From Snuella lapsa (GTDB lineage: Bacteria; Bacteroidota; Bacteroidia; Flavobacteriales; Flavobacteriaceae): a DNA stretch of 64,000 nucleotides. Numbering within the stretch: the first letter of the stretch is position 1; each line of letters opens with the position of its first letter. Positions 40,427-50,430 of this stretch are shown here, one piece after another. The position numbers and the translations under genes were made by a program. The stretch is taken from NCBI RefSeq assembly GCF_039539345.1, contig NZ_BAABCY010000055.1, positions 27,984 through 91,983 on the forward strand, read 5' to 3'. The notes below the pieces were generated by a model that worked only from the letters and a program-made list of their open reading frames with translations, was not told the DNA's origin and searched no databases.

Positions 40427-43400
40427 ATGAGATATCTCGTATTTTTACTTATTTTTTTGTTAGCTCATTGTATAACAGCTCAAGATCTAACCTCTAATTA
40501 CGTTACTAAAAAAGTAGCTGTAAAAGACACCGTTCTTATCGACAGTGTTAGCATCAATCCAAATACTTTTTCGATTACAAGAAAAAATCATACCACAATC
40601 GATTCAAGTTACTATAAAATTGATTTCTCCAAAGCTTTTTTAACATTTATCAGACCCATAGATACCGACAGTATTATTATCAGTTATCTCAAATACCCTG
40701 ATTTTTTAACGAAAACCTACAAACAATTAGACGATTCCATCATACTAAGCAATAACAATAATGCACAAACATTGTACAAACTAACACAACCTAGTGAATC
40801 CAAAATCTTTACTCCTTTTGATGGTCTAACCACTTCTGGAAGTATTTCCAGAGGTGTAACTATTGGCAATAACCAAAATTCTGTTCTAAACAGCGAACTT
40901 GACCTTCAAATTACAGGAAAACTAAATGATAAAGTTGCATTGAGAGCCTCCATCCAAGATGCCAATATCCCACTACAAGAAAGCGGTTACTCACAGCGTT
41001 TAGATGAATTCGACCAAGTTTTTATTGAGCTTTATAGCGACCGCTGGAATATTCGCGCCGGGGATATCGACCTACAAAACAAAGACTCCTACTTTGCTAA
41101 CTTTTCTAAGCGTGTACAAGGTCTGTCGGTTCAAGCTAGTATTGACAACGAATCCTCTGAAACACATTTGTTTGCATCCGGTGCTTTGGTTCGCGGACAA
41201 TTTACAAGAAGTCAATTTTTAGCTCAAGAAGGCAATCAAGGACCTTATAAACTTCAAGGACAAAATGGAGAGCTTTTTGTTCTTATTGTTTCGGGAAGTG
41301 AAACGGTATATGTTAACGGTGTAGCTGTTAAACGTGGTGAAGACCAAGACTACATAATAGATTACAATGCTGGCGAGATTACATTTAACGCCACATTTCC
41401 CATAACATCCGAAATGCGTATAACAGTCGATTACCAATTTAGCGAGCGTAACTATTCCCGATTAGTAGCTTATGGCGGTGGAACGATTAAAAGTAAAAAA
41501 CTGGACATAGGTATTTCGGTATATTCTGAAAATGATGCTAAAAATCAACCCTTACAACAAAACCTTTCTGAAGAACAAGTAGAAATATTATCGAATGCCG
41601 GTGATGATAAAAATTTAATGGCAGCCCCTTCTGAAATACTGGAATCTCCCAACGACAATAGAATCCTTTACAAAAAAAAGCTTATTAACGGCATAGAAGC
41701 TTTTGTGTTTTCAAATAATCCAGACGACACCCTATACCGTGTCACTTTTACTCAGGTAGGCTCCAACCAAGGTGATTACATTTTAAAGAATAGCAATACA
41801 ATCGATAATATTTACGAGTATATAAGTCCTATTGCGGGAATACCACAAGGTAATTATGCACCTATCGTACAACTCATTGCACCCGTAAAACTACAAATGG
41901 CTGTTGTTAACGGACGCTACAAACCATCTGAAAAAACCATTGTTCACTTTGAAGCGGCAGGTAGTAAGAATGACCTAAACCTTTTTTCCAATCTTGACGA
42001 CAACAATAACAATGGCTTTGCCGGAAAACTAAAAATAACCCATACCCTTATAAAAAATGACAGTCTTTGGACTTTAAATGCTTTTGCAGATACCGATTAT
42101 ATCCATAAGCAGTTTAAAACCATTGAACGCCTATATAATGCCGAATTTTACAGAGATTGGAACATTAAAGATCCTTTAGGGAATCAACACCTTTTTATAA
42201 CTGGCTTAAACCTAAACCACCCTAAAAAGGGACTCATTAATTATCAACTGGAGCATTTAGAGTTTTCTGAAAATTTTAACGGCAACAGACATGTCTCTAA
42301 TATTGATTTACTTTTAAACAAATTTCGTCTGGTTTCCCATTCTAGCTTTTTAAACGCTACATCCAATATAAATACCTCTACATTTTTACGATCTTATAAC
42401 ACCATTACCTACGGGATGCAAAAAAGTTGGTTGGGCACTAAAATTGCCATAGAGCACAATGAACAAAAAGACAAAAACACAGATATTTTAACGCCTTTAA
42501 GCCAAAAATTTAAATCTTATCAACTCTTTATGGGCTTTGGAGACAGCACCAAAATATTTACAGAAATAGGCTATAGACATAGAATAAATGACAGTATCAG
42601 GAATAATGAACTAACTAAGGTAAACACTTCCAATACCTACTATTTAAAATCTAAATTAATCCAAAACACCAATACATCGCTTTCTCTATACGCCAATTAC
42701 CGAACACTAAACAATACGGACAAAAGCATTAACAATGAGCAATCCATAAACTCCCGACTACAATACAATCAAAAGCTGTTCAAGCAACTGATGCAATGGA
42801 ACACCATTTTTGAAACCAATTCGGGAACTTTACCTCAACAGGACTTCACTTATATTGAAGTAGAACCTGGCCAAGGCTCTTATACATGGATTGACTATAA
42901 CAACAATGGCATTCAAGAACTTGAAGAGTTTGAGCTGGCAAAATTTCAGGATGAAGGCAAATACATTCGTGTATTACTACCCAATCGTGTTTATGTAAAA
43001 ACCCATCAAAACAGATTAAGTCAAACACTAACCATCAATCCGGCCCACTGGTCTGTTTCTGAAAATAAATCTGAAAAATTCTGGTCGCATTTTTACAACC
43101 AAACCAGTTATTTAATTAACAGAAAAATTAAACGAGATGGTAACAATTTTAACCTGAATCCGTTTGACGTAAACATTAACAACCAACTAGGGCTACAATT
43201 AAACTTTAGAAATGTGTTGTTTTTTAATAGGGGAAAACAACATTATACGAGTTCCTACACTTACCTTTCTAATTCATCAAAAAACACATTATCAATTGGA
43301 TTTATTTCTAACAGTTTAAAAAGCCATCAACTTAACTTTAACCATAAGTTTTCCGAAAGCTGGCTAGTAAATTTGCTAACTATCTTTGAAGTTAATGAAA

Positions 43401-43837
43401 GTATTAGTGAAAACTTTCCAAGCAAAAATTATAATTTTGATGAAACACGTTTTAGCCCTAAATTATCCTATTTGTTTGGTGACACATCCAGTTTTAGTAT
43501 GTTTTATCAACTGGCCACAAAAGACAATACCATTGGAAGCCTAGAGTCCCTGAATCAACAAAAATATGGAGTCGCCTTTAGTTTTTCCAACAAGCAAAAA
43601 GGAGCCATTAATGGTGAATTCAATTATTTCTCAAATGCTTTTAATGGCAGCTCGAATACCCCTGTATCATACCAAATGCTCGAAGGCTTGCAACCTGGAA
43701 AAAACTTTACTTGGAGCCTATTGGCTCAAAAAAAGCTAACCAATTTCTTAGACCTCAACCTAAGTTACTTTGGCAGAAAAACAGAAACCAGCAAAACCAT
43801 ACATACTGGATCGGTTCAGCTAAAAGCCTATTTTTAA
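40427..43837 (+). CDS. Giant outer-membrane beta-barrel protein
   Basis: An 1136-residue exported protein with a signal peptide (about 1-18, AHCITAQ) and long stretches of alternating hydrophobic strands, ending in SVQLKAYF, the aromatic C-terminus typical of outer-membrane barrels. It contains the segment GSETVYVNGVAVKRGEDQDY and IIDYNAGEITFNATFPIT, which resembles repeat motifs of SprA and related surface barrels. It also has FDGLTTSGSISRGVTIGNNQ and a SYTWIDYNNNGIQELEEFEL motif (possible calcium site). The exact family and function are not recognised. It ends 4 bases into the convergent peptidase gene. Confidence 0.72.
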   Translation: MRYLVFLLIFLLAHCITAQDLTSNYVTKKVAVKDTVLIDSVSINPNTFSITRKNHTTIDSSYYKIDFSKAFLTFIRPIDTDSIIISYLKYPDFLTKTYKQLDDSIILSNNNNAQTLYKLTQPSESKIFTPFDGLTTSGSISRGVTIGNNQNSVLNSELDLQITGKLNDKVALRASIQDANIPLQESGYSQRLDEFDQVFIELYSDRWNIRAGDIDLQNKDSYFANFSKRVQGLSVQASIDNESSETHLFASGALVRGQFTRSQFLAQEGNQGPYKLQGQNGELFVLIVSGSETVYVNGVAVKRGEDQDYIIDYNAGEITFNATFPITSEMRITVDYQFSERNYSRLVAYGGGTIKSKKLDIGISVYSENDAKNQPLQQNLSEEQVEILSNAGDDKNLMAAPSEILESPNDNRILYKKKLINGIEAFVFSNNPDDTLYRVTFTQVGSNQGDYILKNSNTIDNIYEYISPIAGIPQGNYAPIVQLIAPVKLQMAVVNGRYKPSEKTIVHFEAAGSKNDLNLFSNLDDNNNNGFAGKLKITHTLIKNDSLWTLNAFADTDYIHKQFKTIERLYNAEFYRDWNIKDPLGNQHLFITGLNLNHPKKGLINYQLEHLEFSENFNGNRHVSNIDLLLNKFRLVSHSSFLNATSNINTSTFLRSYNTITYGMQKSWLGTKIAIEHNEQKDKNTDILTPLSQKFKSYQLFMGFGDSTKIFTEIGYRHRINDSIRNNELTKVNTSNTYYLKSKLIQNTNTSLSLYANYRTLNNTDKSINNEQSINSRLQYNQKLFKQLMQWNTIFETNSGTLPQQDFTYIEVEPGQGSYTWIDYNNNGIQELEEFELAKFQDEGKYIRVLLPNRVYVKTHQNRLSQTLTINPAHWSVSENKSEKFWSHFYNQTSYLINRKIKRDGNNFNLNPFDVNINNQLGLQLNFRNVLFFNRGKQHYTSSYTYLSNSSKNTLSIGFISNSLKSHQLNFNHKFSESWLVNLLTIFEVNESISENFPSKNYNFDETRFSPKLSYLFGDTSSFSMFYQLATKDNTIGSLESLNQQKYGVAFSFSNKQKGAINGEFNYFSNAFNGSSNTPVSYQMLEGLQPGKNFTWSLLAQKKLTNFLDLNLSYFGRKTETSKTIHTGSVQLKAYF

Positions 43838-44754
43838 AATGTAGAGCAATCCACCTTATTTAATATCGAAACAATAACCTTAACAGCTTCTATGTAGAAT
43901 GCTGGCTGTATGTTTTCATAGTCATCCGTTGGTTCGTGATAATCCTCGTGATCTACAACACCAAAGTATAAAAAGGGAATGCCTTTTCTATGAAACCAGG
44001 CATGATCGGAAGAGTAAACCCAGTTTTCACCCCTTTTGGCACCATCGTAGCCAACACTAAGCTTTATATTATTAAACGACTCCAAGTTTTTAATAATATA
44101 ATCCAATGACTTATTATACCGAGAACCAACAACAAACAACTCCTTATTATCACTTCTACTAATCATATCCATATTAATATTTGCCTTTATTTTGTTTAAA
44201 GGTACCACTGGATGATTTACAAAATACTTAGATCCTTGGAGTTCTAATTCTTCAGCATCAAAAGCCACCAAGATGATTGAGTGTTTGGGCGGATTATTTT
44301 TTAAATATTCAGCCACACTAAACAATGCTCCCACACCCGATGCGTTATCGTCGGCTCCATTGTAAATACGACCTTGTTTAATCCCTTCATGATCGTAATG
44401 CGCACTAATTACGATATACTTTTCGGGAAACGTGCTCCCTTTAATCTGCCCTAAAACATTTACGCCATGAAATGTTTCCTTCCCTTTTACAAAAGAAAAC
44501 GGTTGTTCGTAGGTCTCTCCTATTGGCAAAACATTTAAGGCATGGAATTGATTGATTATATATTTCTTTGTCTTTATTGCTCCTTCGGTTCCTGTTCGCC
44601 GCCCTTCGAACGCATCGGACGACAGCGTCTTTACATGTTGCAACATTAAGTTTTCATTAAACAACAAAGTATCCTTTGGTTTGTTTTGAGCAAAACAAAT
44701 AACAACAGAGGGCAAGCAAGCAACAAGTATAGCAATTATTAGCTTATAATACAT
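43834..44754 (-). CDS. Exported M28-family zinc peptidase
   Basis: A 306-residue M28 peptidase, probably an aminopeptidase, with a signal peptide (about 1-22, CFAQ). Zinc ligands visible are His119 and Asp121 (AHYDHEG), Asp135 (NGADDNASG), the acidic pair Glu168-Glu169 (FDAEELELQG), Asp196 (NMDMISR) and a late His in YSSDHAWFHRKG. ATG at 44754 begins the signal peptide; an in-frame extension up to 44796 is unlikely. It overlaps the giant outer-membrane gene by 4 bases. Confidence 0.92.
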   Translation of the reverse strand: MYYKLIIAILVACLPSVVICFAQNKPKDTLLFNENLMLQHVKTLSSDAFEGRRTGTEGAIKTKKYIINQFHALNVLPIGETYEQPFSFVKGKETFHGVNVLGQIKGSTFPEKYIVISAHYDHEGIKQGRIYNGADDNASGVGALFSVAEYLKNNPPKHSIILVAFDAEELELQGSKYFVNHPVVPLNKIKANINMDMISRSDNKELFVVGSRYNKSLDYIIKNLESFNNIKLSVGYDGAKRGENWVYSSDHAWFHRKGIPFLYFGVVDHEDYHEPTDDYENIQPAFYIEAVKVIVSILNKVDCSTF

Positions 44755-44785
44755 CCTAGCGTTTAATTTAGAATCAAATCTAACT

Positions 44786-44815
44786 AAAAATCCCAAGCAT
44801 AAGCCTGGGATTCAA
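44786..44815 (-). terminator. Terminator after sdhB
   Basis: AATCCCAGGC, loop TTAT, GCTTGGGATT on the minus strand (one mismatch) is followed by TTTAG. It lies about 30 bases past the sdhB stop and ends the sdh transcript. Confidence 0.78.
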
Positions 44816-44845
44816 ATATTATTAAAAAATGTGTTCTAAAAACAA

Positions 44846-45589
44846 CTATTTTAAAGAAGCTTTCATAAGCTCTCTATTCATACGAGCAATATTGTCCAGA
44901 GAAATACCTTTAGGACATTCTATCTCACACGCTCCTGTATTAGTACAGTTACCAAAACCTTCCAAATCCATTTGTGCAACCATGTTTTTAACACGATCGA
45001 CGGCTTCAACCTGTCCTTGTGGCAATAATGCATATTGCGAAACCTTAGCCCCCACGAATAACATAGCAGACGAATTTTTACAGGTAGCTACACAAGCACC
45101 ACAACCAATACAAGTAGCTGCGTCCATAGCTTCATCGGCAGCATGCTTAGAAATAGGAATCGCATTAGCATCCTGAGTGTTTCCAGAAGTATTTACAGAA
45201 ATGTACCCTCCCGCTTGCTGAATACGTTCAAACGAAGATCTGTCGACAACTAAATCCTTAATTACAGGAAAAGCAGCTGCCCTAAATGGTTCGATAGTAA
45301 TGGTATCACCATCATTGAACATACGCATGTGTAATTGACATGTGGTTACACCTCTATCAGGTCCATGTGCTTCCCCGTTAATATACATAGAACACATCCC
45401 ACAAATACCTTCACGACAATCGTGGTCGAAAGCTACAGGCTCTTCACCTGCATTTACCAATTGCTCGTTTAGAACATCCATCATTTCTAAAAAGGACATA
45501 TGCTCTGAAATATCAGTAACCTTATAATCTACCATTTGTCCCTTTGAAGCGGCATCTTTTTGTCTCCAAATCTTTAGTGTCAGATTCAT
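44846..45589 (-). CDS. sdhB: Succinate dehydrogenase/fumarate reductase iron-sulfur subunit
   Basis: Electron-transfer subunit of complex II, on the cytoplasmic face of the inner membrane. The 247 residues contain the [2Fe-2S] cluster motif DCREGICGMCSMYING with a further Cys in TTCQLHMR, then CIGCGACVATCK and FGNCTNTGACEIECPKG for the [4Fe-4S] and [3Fe-4S] clusters. It belongs to the Bacteroidetes FrdB-like type. A four-helix-bundle gene separates it from sdhA. Confidence 0.97.
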   Translation of the reverse strand: MNLTLKIWRQKDAASKGQMVDYKVTDISEHMSFLEMMDVLNEQLVNAGEEPVAFDHDCREGICGMCSMYINGEAHGPDRGVTTCQLHMRMFNDGDTITIEPFRAAAFPVIKDLVVDRSSFERIQQAGGYISVNTSGNTQDANAIPISKHAADEAMDAATCIGCGACVATCKNSSAMLFVGAKVSQYALLPQGQVEAVDRVKNMVAQMDLEGFGNCTNTGACEIECPKGISLDNIARMNRELMKASLK

Positions 45590-45612
45590 AATCTTGAGTT
45601 ATTAGTTAATGG

Positions 45613-45996
45613 TTAATCGTTGTTAGTGCCTTTATTTACCAAATAATTGATGTAACCATTTAATATTCTTATTGTTTCTATAATTTCATTCCTTAATTCT
45701 TTAGTGACAAATTCATCAATATAGCCTTCATCATTTGCCACAATAATTTGGTCTAAAACCTCATATAAAGATCCTCTTGCTGTTCTACAAAATTGGGCAT
45801 TTTCTTTATAGTGATATCTACCATAACCTTCAGCTATATTATGGGTTACAGATCTCGAAGCCCTTATAATTTGAGCTGTTAATGCAAACTTTTCTTCCTT
45901 TGGAAACTGTTTAACAAGTTTTGAAATTTTATTTCTTAAATCTCTAGCTTTCTTCCAACAGTTTAAATCTTCAAAAGTTTGAATATCATTACCCAT
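45613..45996 (-). CDS. Four-helix-bundle (S23/IVP-type) protein inserted in the sdh operon
   Basis: A 127-residue protein of the four-helix-bundle family first known from 23S rRNA intervening sequences and related to the Avd accessory protein of diversity-generating retroelements. The family segments LNCWKKARDLRNKISKLVKQ, FALTAQIIRASRSVTHNIAEG and GSLYEVLDQI are present. It is almost entirely helical. It lies between sdhA and sdhB, where the genes are normally adjacent, with TTAAC-rich partly inverted sequences on both sides. The function of chromosomal copies is unknown. Confidence 0.9.
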   Translation of the reverse strand: MGNDIQTFEDLNCWKKARDLRNKISKLVKQFPKEEKFALTAQIIRASRSVTHNIAEGYGRYHYKENAQFCRTARGSLYEVLDQIIVANDEGYIDEFVTKELRNEIIETIRILNGYINYLVNKGTNND

Positions 45997-46028
45997 AACA
46001 CTGTTAACTATTAACCAATAACAATTAA

Positions 46029-48041
46029 CTACTTATAACTCCTCTGCTTTAACTCGATATCCTTAAACTCCAATTGTTCTTTGTGTAAAACTGCATCCGC
46101 TGGATCCCCTTTATATTCCCAAGCTGCAACAAATGCGAAATCTTTATCATTACGCTTAGCCTCACCTTTTTGCTCACCACTTTCTTCAACAGACTCTTCC
46201 CTAAAGTGCCCGCCACATGATTCTTCTCGCATTAGAGCATCCTTAGCAAACAATTCACCTAACTCTAAAAAGTCAGCTACACGCCCTGCTTTTTCCAATT
46301 CTGGGTTCATTTCGTTCGCAGACCCCGGTACTTTAACATCTTTCCAAAACGCTTCACGAATGGCTTTGATCTCAGCCATAGCTTCGTTTAAGCCTTTTTC
46401 ATTACGAGCCATACCTACTTTATCCCACATCACTTTTCCTAAACGCTTATGGAAATAGTCAACAGACTTTGTTCCTTTATTGTTAATGAAGAAATCTATT
46501 CTATCTTTAACCGCTTTTTCAGCTTCATCAAACTCTGGTGAATCGGTTGGTATTTTCCCTGTTCTAATATCATCAGCCAAATAATCCCCTATCGTATAAG
46601 GCAACACAAAATAGCCATCAGCTAAACCTTGCATTAATGCCGAAGCCCCTAAACGGTTAGCACCATGGTCTGAGAAATTGGCCTCACCTATACAATAACA
46701 ACCTGGTATGGTTGTCATTAAGTTATAGTCTACCCAAACACCTCCCATTGTATAATGTGTAGCTGGGTAAATCATCATAGGTGTTTTATATGGGTTTTCA
46801 TCCACAATTTTCTCATACATTTGGAATAGATTACCATATTTGGCTTCCACAATTTTCTCACCAAGCTCTGTAATCTTTTCTTTAGAAGGGTTTTGTATGT
46901 TATGGATTTTAGCCTGTTCTTTCCCATAACGTTCAATAGCAGAAGCAAAATCTAAATACACAGCTTCTCCAGTAGCATTTACTCCGTAACCAGCATCACA
47001 ACGTTCTTTAGCTGCTCTGGAAGCCACATCACGCGGCACTAAGTTACCAAAAGCAGGATAACGTCTTTCTAAATAATAATCGCGTTCGTCTTCCGATAAA
47101 TCAGTCGGTTTTTTTCGCCCTTCACGAATGGCCTTAACATCATCCATATTTTTAGGAACCCAAATACGCCCATCATTACGTAACGATTCCGACATCAATG
47201 TTAATTTAGACTGATAATCGCCTGATCTTGGAATACAAGTTGGATGGATTTGCGTATAACATGGGTTGGCAAAATAAGCTCCTTTTTTATGAATCTTCCA
47301 AGCTGCGGTGGCATTAGACCCCATGGCATTAGTTGACAAGAAGTATACATTTCCATATCCTCCCGAAGCAACTACTACAGCATGAGCCGAATGACGCTCA
47401 ATTTCACCTGTCACCAAATTCCTGGCAATAATACCTCGAGCCTTACCATCCACTACGACTACATCGAGCATTTCATGACGATTGAACATTTCAATCTTCC
47501 CACGAGCAATTTGACGATTCATTGCTGAATAAGCCCCCAATAATAATTGCTGACCTGTTTGCCCTTTTGCATAAAATGTTCTTGAAACCAAAACACCTCC
47601 AAAAGAACGGTTATCTAACAACCCACCATAATCACGAGCAAATGGCACACCTTGAGCAACACATTGATCAATGATATTGGCAGACACTTCTGCCAAACGG
47701 TATACGTTCGCTTCACGAGACCTATAATCGCCTCCTTTTACAGTGTCATAAAACAACCTATATGTTGAATCCCCGTCTCCCTGGTAATTCTTAGCAGCAT
47801 TAATTCCTCCTTGTGCCGCAATGGAATGTGCACGACGAGGCGAATCTTGATAAGCAAACGCTTTTACATTATAGCCCAACTCTGCTAAAGTAGCAGCAGC
47901 TGAACCACCTGCTAATCCTGTTCCAACAACAATAACATCTATATGACGCTTGTTCGCAGGGTTCACTAAGTTTATTTTGTTTTTATAATCTGTCCATTTA
48001 TCTTTAATTGGACCTTTTGGTACTTTTGAATCTAAAGCCAT
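46029..48041 (-). CDS. sdhA: Succinate dehydrogenase/fumarate reductase flavoprotein subunit
   Basis: The 670-residue FAD-binding catalytic subunit of complex II. The N-terminal dinucleotide fold VIVVGTGLAGGSAAATLAELG is followed by the covalent-FAD region with RRAHSIAAQGGINAAKNYQG, and the active-site region TCIPRSGDYQSKLTLMSESL appears further on. The C-terminal region includes the EESCGGHFREE segment. The length fits the Bacteroidetes-type enzyme. It sits 12 bases after sdhC. Confidence 0.97.
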   Translation of the reverse strand: MALDSKVPKGPIKDKWTDYKNKINLVNPANKRHIDVIVVGTGLAGGSAAATLAELGYNVKAFAYQDSPRRAHSIAAQGGINAAKNYQGDGDSTYRLFYDTVKGGDYRSREANVYRLAEVSANIIDQCVAQGVPFARDYGGLLDNRSFGGVLVSRTFYAKGQTGQQLLLGAYSAMNRQIARGKIEMFNRHEMLDVVVVDGKARGIIARNLVTGEIERHSAHAVVVASGGYGNVYFLSTNAMGSNATAAWKIHKKGAYFANPCYTQIHPTCIPRSGDYQSKLTLMSESLRNDGRIWVPKNMDDVKAIREGRKKPTDLSEDERDYYLERRYPAFGNLVPRDVASRAAKERCDAGYGVNATGEAVYLDFASAIERYGKEQAKIHNIQNPSKEKITELGEKIVEAKYGNLFQMYEKIVDENPYKTPMMIYPATHYTMGGVWVDYNLMTTIPGCYCIGEANFSDHGANRLGASALMQGLADGYFVLPYTIGDYLADDIRTGKIPTDSPEFDEAEKAVKDRIDFFINNKGTKSVDYFHKRLGKVMWDKVGMARNEKGLNEAMAEIKAIREAFWKDVKVPGSANEMNPELEKAGRVADFLELGELFAKDALMREESCGGHFREESVEESGEQKGEAKRNDKDFAFVAAWEYKGDPADAVLHKEQLEFKDIELKQRSYK

Positions 48042-48053
48042 AATATACTAAGA

Positions 48054-48734
48054 TTAATGGTGATTAAGATGATGGAAAATAGCTATAATAATAAACCCTA
48101 CAGGTATTACTATTGAATAAGCTTTTCCAATATTCTGTAATGTTTTCTTTCTCCCAGCCGTAGCTCCCATCGATTGGAATGCCGATGTAAATCCATGCAA
48201 TAAATGCAATGCCAAAAACACAAACGCTAAAGCATAAGCCGCTACTCTTACCGGACTTACAAATTTACCTTGCAGTTCATGAAAATACCTATAGCCTTCA
48301 ACACCTTCATGCACACCAGACCAATCGCCTTTAATAAACTTGGTGTTTATTTCTGGAAACCAAAAATCGATAAAGTGTAGCACAATGAATGCCAGAATAG
48401 CCAGACCACTCCAAACCATATTTCTACTCATCCATGACGAATTAGCCGCACCGTTGTTTTTAGCATATGTAATTTTTCTTGCACTTTTGTTTTTAAGCTC
48501 TAGCACAAATCCCATAACAAAATGGAAAACAACACCAAATATCAGCACAGGTTGCAAAACAAATTGAATCAACCAATTAGTCCCCATAAAGTGAGACACT
48601 TCATTAAAAAGTTCTGCACTAAAAACAGACAAAGAATTGATCACAAAATGCTGCAATAAAAAAAACATTAGGAAAAAAGCAGAAAGCGCCATAGCGACTT
48701 TTCTTCCTATCGAAGATTTGAAAAATCCACCCAT
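48054..48734 (-). CDS. sdhC: Succinate dehydrogenase/fumarate reductase cytochrome b subunit
   Basis: Inner-membrane anchor of complex II, 226 residues with about five transmembrane helices. Candidate haem ligands are the histidines in LQHFVINSL, FHFVMGFVLE, VLHFIDFWFPE and LHLLHGFTSAFQ. It is the single-chain di-haem type found in Bacteroidetes, with no separate sdhD. It begins the operon and has a strong promoter at 48762-48792. Confidence 0.95.
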   Translation of the reverse strand: MGGFFKSSIGRKVAMALSAFFLMFFLLQHFVINSLSVFSAELFNEVSHFMGTNWLIQFVLQPVLIFGVVFHFVMGFVLELKNKSARKITYAKNNGAANSSWMSRNMVWSGLAILAFIVLHFIDFWFPEINTKFIKGDWSGVHEGVEGYRYFHELQGKFVSPVRVAAYALAFVFLALHLLHGFTSAFQSMGATAGRKKTLQNIGKAYSIVIPVGFIIIAIFHHLNHH

Positions 48735-48761
48735 TTTTTACATAGTTAGTTTATACTGACG

Positions 48762-48792
48762 CAAATGTAATGAGCAAGCGTAATTATAACAA
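48762..48792 (-). promoter_or_regulatory. Promoter for sdhCAB
   Basis: On the minus strand TTG (48792-48790), 20 bases, then TACATTTG (48769-48762), matching the Bacteroidetes consensus. The start would be near 48755, about 20 nt before the sdhC ATG. Confidence 0.78.
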
Positions 48793-49024
48793 GTTTTATA
48801 TGGTCTTTTATTATGTATTTAGAATGGTTTTAAAAAAGAGCGTTTACTTATAACAGAACTACTACATATTGATTGTTAACTCCCCAATATGGAGGCATAC
48901 TAAAATTGAAAAACTACATAAACCAACCTTAGCTTCTAACTTCCCATTAACCAATAACTATTAACCTTTAACTTAACAATAAACATATCGGCTCTCTTTT
49001 TTTTATTGCTTGAAACATATTATG

Positions 49025-49032
49025 TAATTTTG
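49025..49032 (+). promoter_or_regulatory. Bacteroidetes-type -7 box for aminopeptidase P
   Basis: TAATTTTG matches TAnnTTTG. A TTGCTTG run lies upstream near 49006-49012. The leader would be about 95 nt. Confidence 0.5.
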
Positions 49033-49131
49033 AAAAATTTTGAATAAAGAACACCTCTATAACATTAACCCTTCTTTCAATAAAAACACAAAAGAGACAT
49101 TGCTTTTACCTTAAATTAAAAAAACTGAACA

Positions 49132-50424
49132 ATGAAGTATCATAAAATAGACCAACAACTATTTATAAAAAACAGAAAAAATTTCACGGCTAACATGACT
49201 CCTAACAGTTTAGCTGTTTTTAACTCTAACGACATCTATCCGATTAGCGCAGACAGCACTATGCCTTTTCAACAACATCGCGATATTCTTTACCTAAGCG
49301 GTATCGATCAAGAAGAAAGTATTCTGGTTTTATTTCCAGATTGCCCAAAAGAAAAACATCGCGAAATATTATTCTTAAAAGAAACAAACGAACTTATTGC
49401 TATTTGGGAAGGCGAAAAATTAACTAAAGAACAAGCATTTGAAACCAGCGGCATCAAAACCATTTACTGGTTACAGGACATGGAAAAGATCATGTTCGAA
49501 CTCATGACTCAGTGTGAAACGGTATATATTAACACCAACGAGCACTACCGCGCCAATGTTGAAACAGAAACTAGGGAAGACCGCTATACAAAATGGCTAA
49601 AAAACAGATACCCTGCACATGCTGTAGCCAAAAGCAACCCTATATTACAACGTTTACGTTCTGTTAAAGATCCTATAGAAATAGATCTTATCCAAGAAGC
49701 GTGCAACATCACCGAAAAAGGATTTCGTCGTGTCCTTAACTTTTTAAAACCGGGTGTTTGGGAATATGAAATTGAAGCCGAATTTATGCACGAATTTTTA
49801 AGAAATCGATCCAAAGGTTTTGCTTATACGCCTATTATTGCTTCTGGCAACAATGCCAATGTATTACATTATATAAACAACAACCAACAATGTAAAGCTG
49901 GCGATCTGTTATTACTGGATACTGCTGCTGAATACGCCAACTATTCCAGTGATTTAACACGTACCATCCCAGTATCGGGGTGTTTTTCCGACAGGCAAAA
50001 AGACGTGTACAATGCCGTGAATAGAATAAAAAAGGAAGCCACTAAACTTCTTGTCCCAGGATCCGACTGGACAGAATATCATGCTGAAGTTGGTAAAATG
50101 ATGACATCGGAATTACTTGGACTGGGACTACTTGACAAAGCCGATGTACAAAATGAAAACCCAGACTGGCCTGCTTACAAAAAATATTTTATGCATGGCA
50201 CATCGCATCACATGGGATTAGACACTCATGATTATGGTATTTTAACCGAACCCATGCAGGCAAACATGGTATTTACGGTAGAGCCAGCCATCTATATACC
50301 CGACGAAGGTTTTGGAATCCGTTTAGAAGACGATGTTGTTATCCAAGAAAATGGTGAACCTTTTAATTTAATGAGAAACATCCCTATTGAAATTGAAGAG
50401 ATAGAGGACATCATGAATTCTTAA
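49132..50424 (+). CDS. pepP: Aminopeptidase P family metallopeptidase
   Basis: A 430-residue M24B peptidase that removes N-terminal residues before proline. The N-terminal domain (about 1-170) is followed by a pita-bread catalytic domain with LLLDTAAEYANYSSDLTRT (two metal-binding Asp), HGTSHHMGLDTHD (metal-binding His), VFTVEPAIYIPDEG (Glu) and GIRLEDDVVI (Glu). No signal peptide is seen. It is a single transcription unit. Confidence 0.94.
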   Translation: MKYHKIDQQLFIKNRKNFTANMTPNSLAVFNSNDIYPISADSTMPFQQHRDILYLSGIDQEESILVLFPDCPKEKHREILFLKETNELIAIWEGEKLTKEQAFETSGIKTIYWLQDMEKIMFELMTQCETVYINTNEHYRANVETETREDRYTKWLKNRYPAHAVAKSNPILQRLRSVKDPIEIDLIQEACNITEKGFRRVLNFLKPGVWEYEIEAEFMHEFLRNRSKGFAYTPIIASGNNANVLHYINNNQQCKAGDLLLLDTAAEYANYSSDLTRTIPVSGCFSDRQKDVYNAVNRIKKEATKLLVPGSDWTEYHAEVGKMMTSELLGLGLLDKADVQNENPDWPAYKKYFMHGTSHHMGLDTHDYGILTEPMQANMVFTVEPAIYIPDEGFGIRLEDDVVIQENGEPFNLMRNIPIEIEEIEDIMNS

Positions 50425-50430
50425 CAATAA

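Larger units (their letters stand above)
48735..49131. other. Intergenic region between sdhC and aminopeptidase P genes
   Basis: A 397-bp AT-rich divergent spacer with the sdh promoter (48762-48792), a -7 box for the peptidase gene (49025-49032), and a run of short TTAACC/AATAAC-type words at about 48945-48985. I see no gene or RNA in it. Confidence 0.6.

Noticed and set aside
45613..45996. Four-helix-bundle gene as part of a diversity-generating retroelement
   Set aside because: No reverse transcriptase, template repeat or variable repeat is present nearby; only the fold is shared with Avd.
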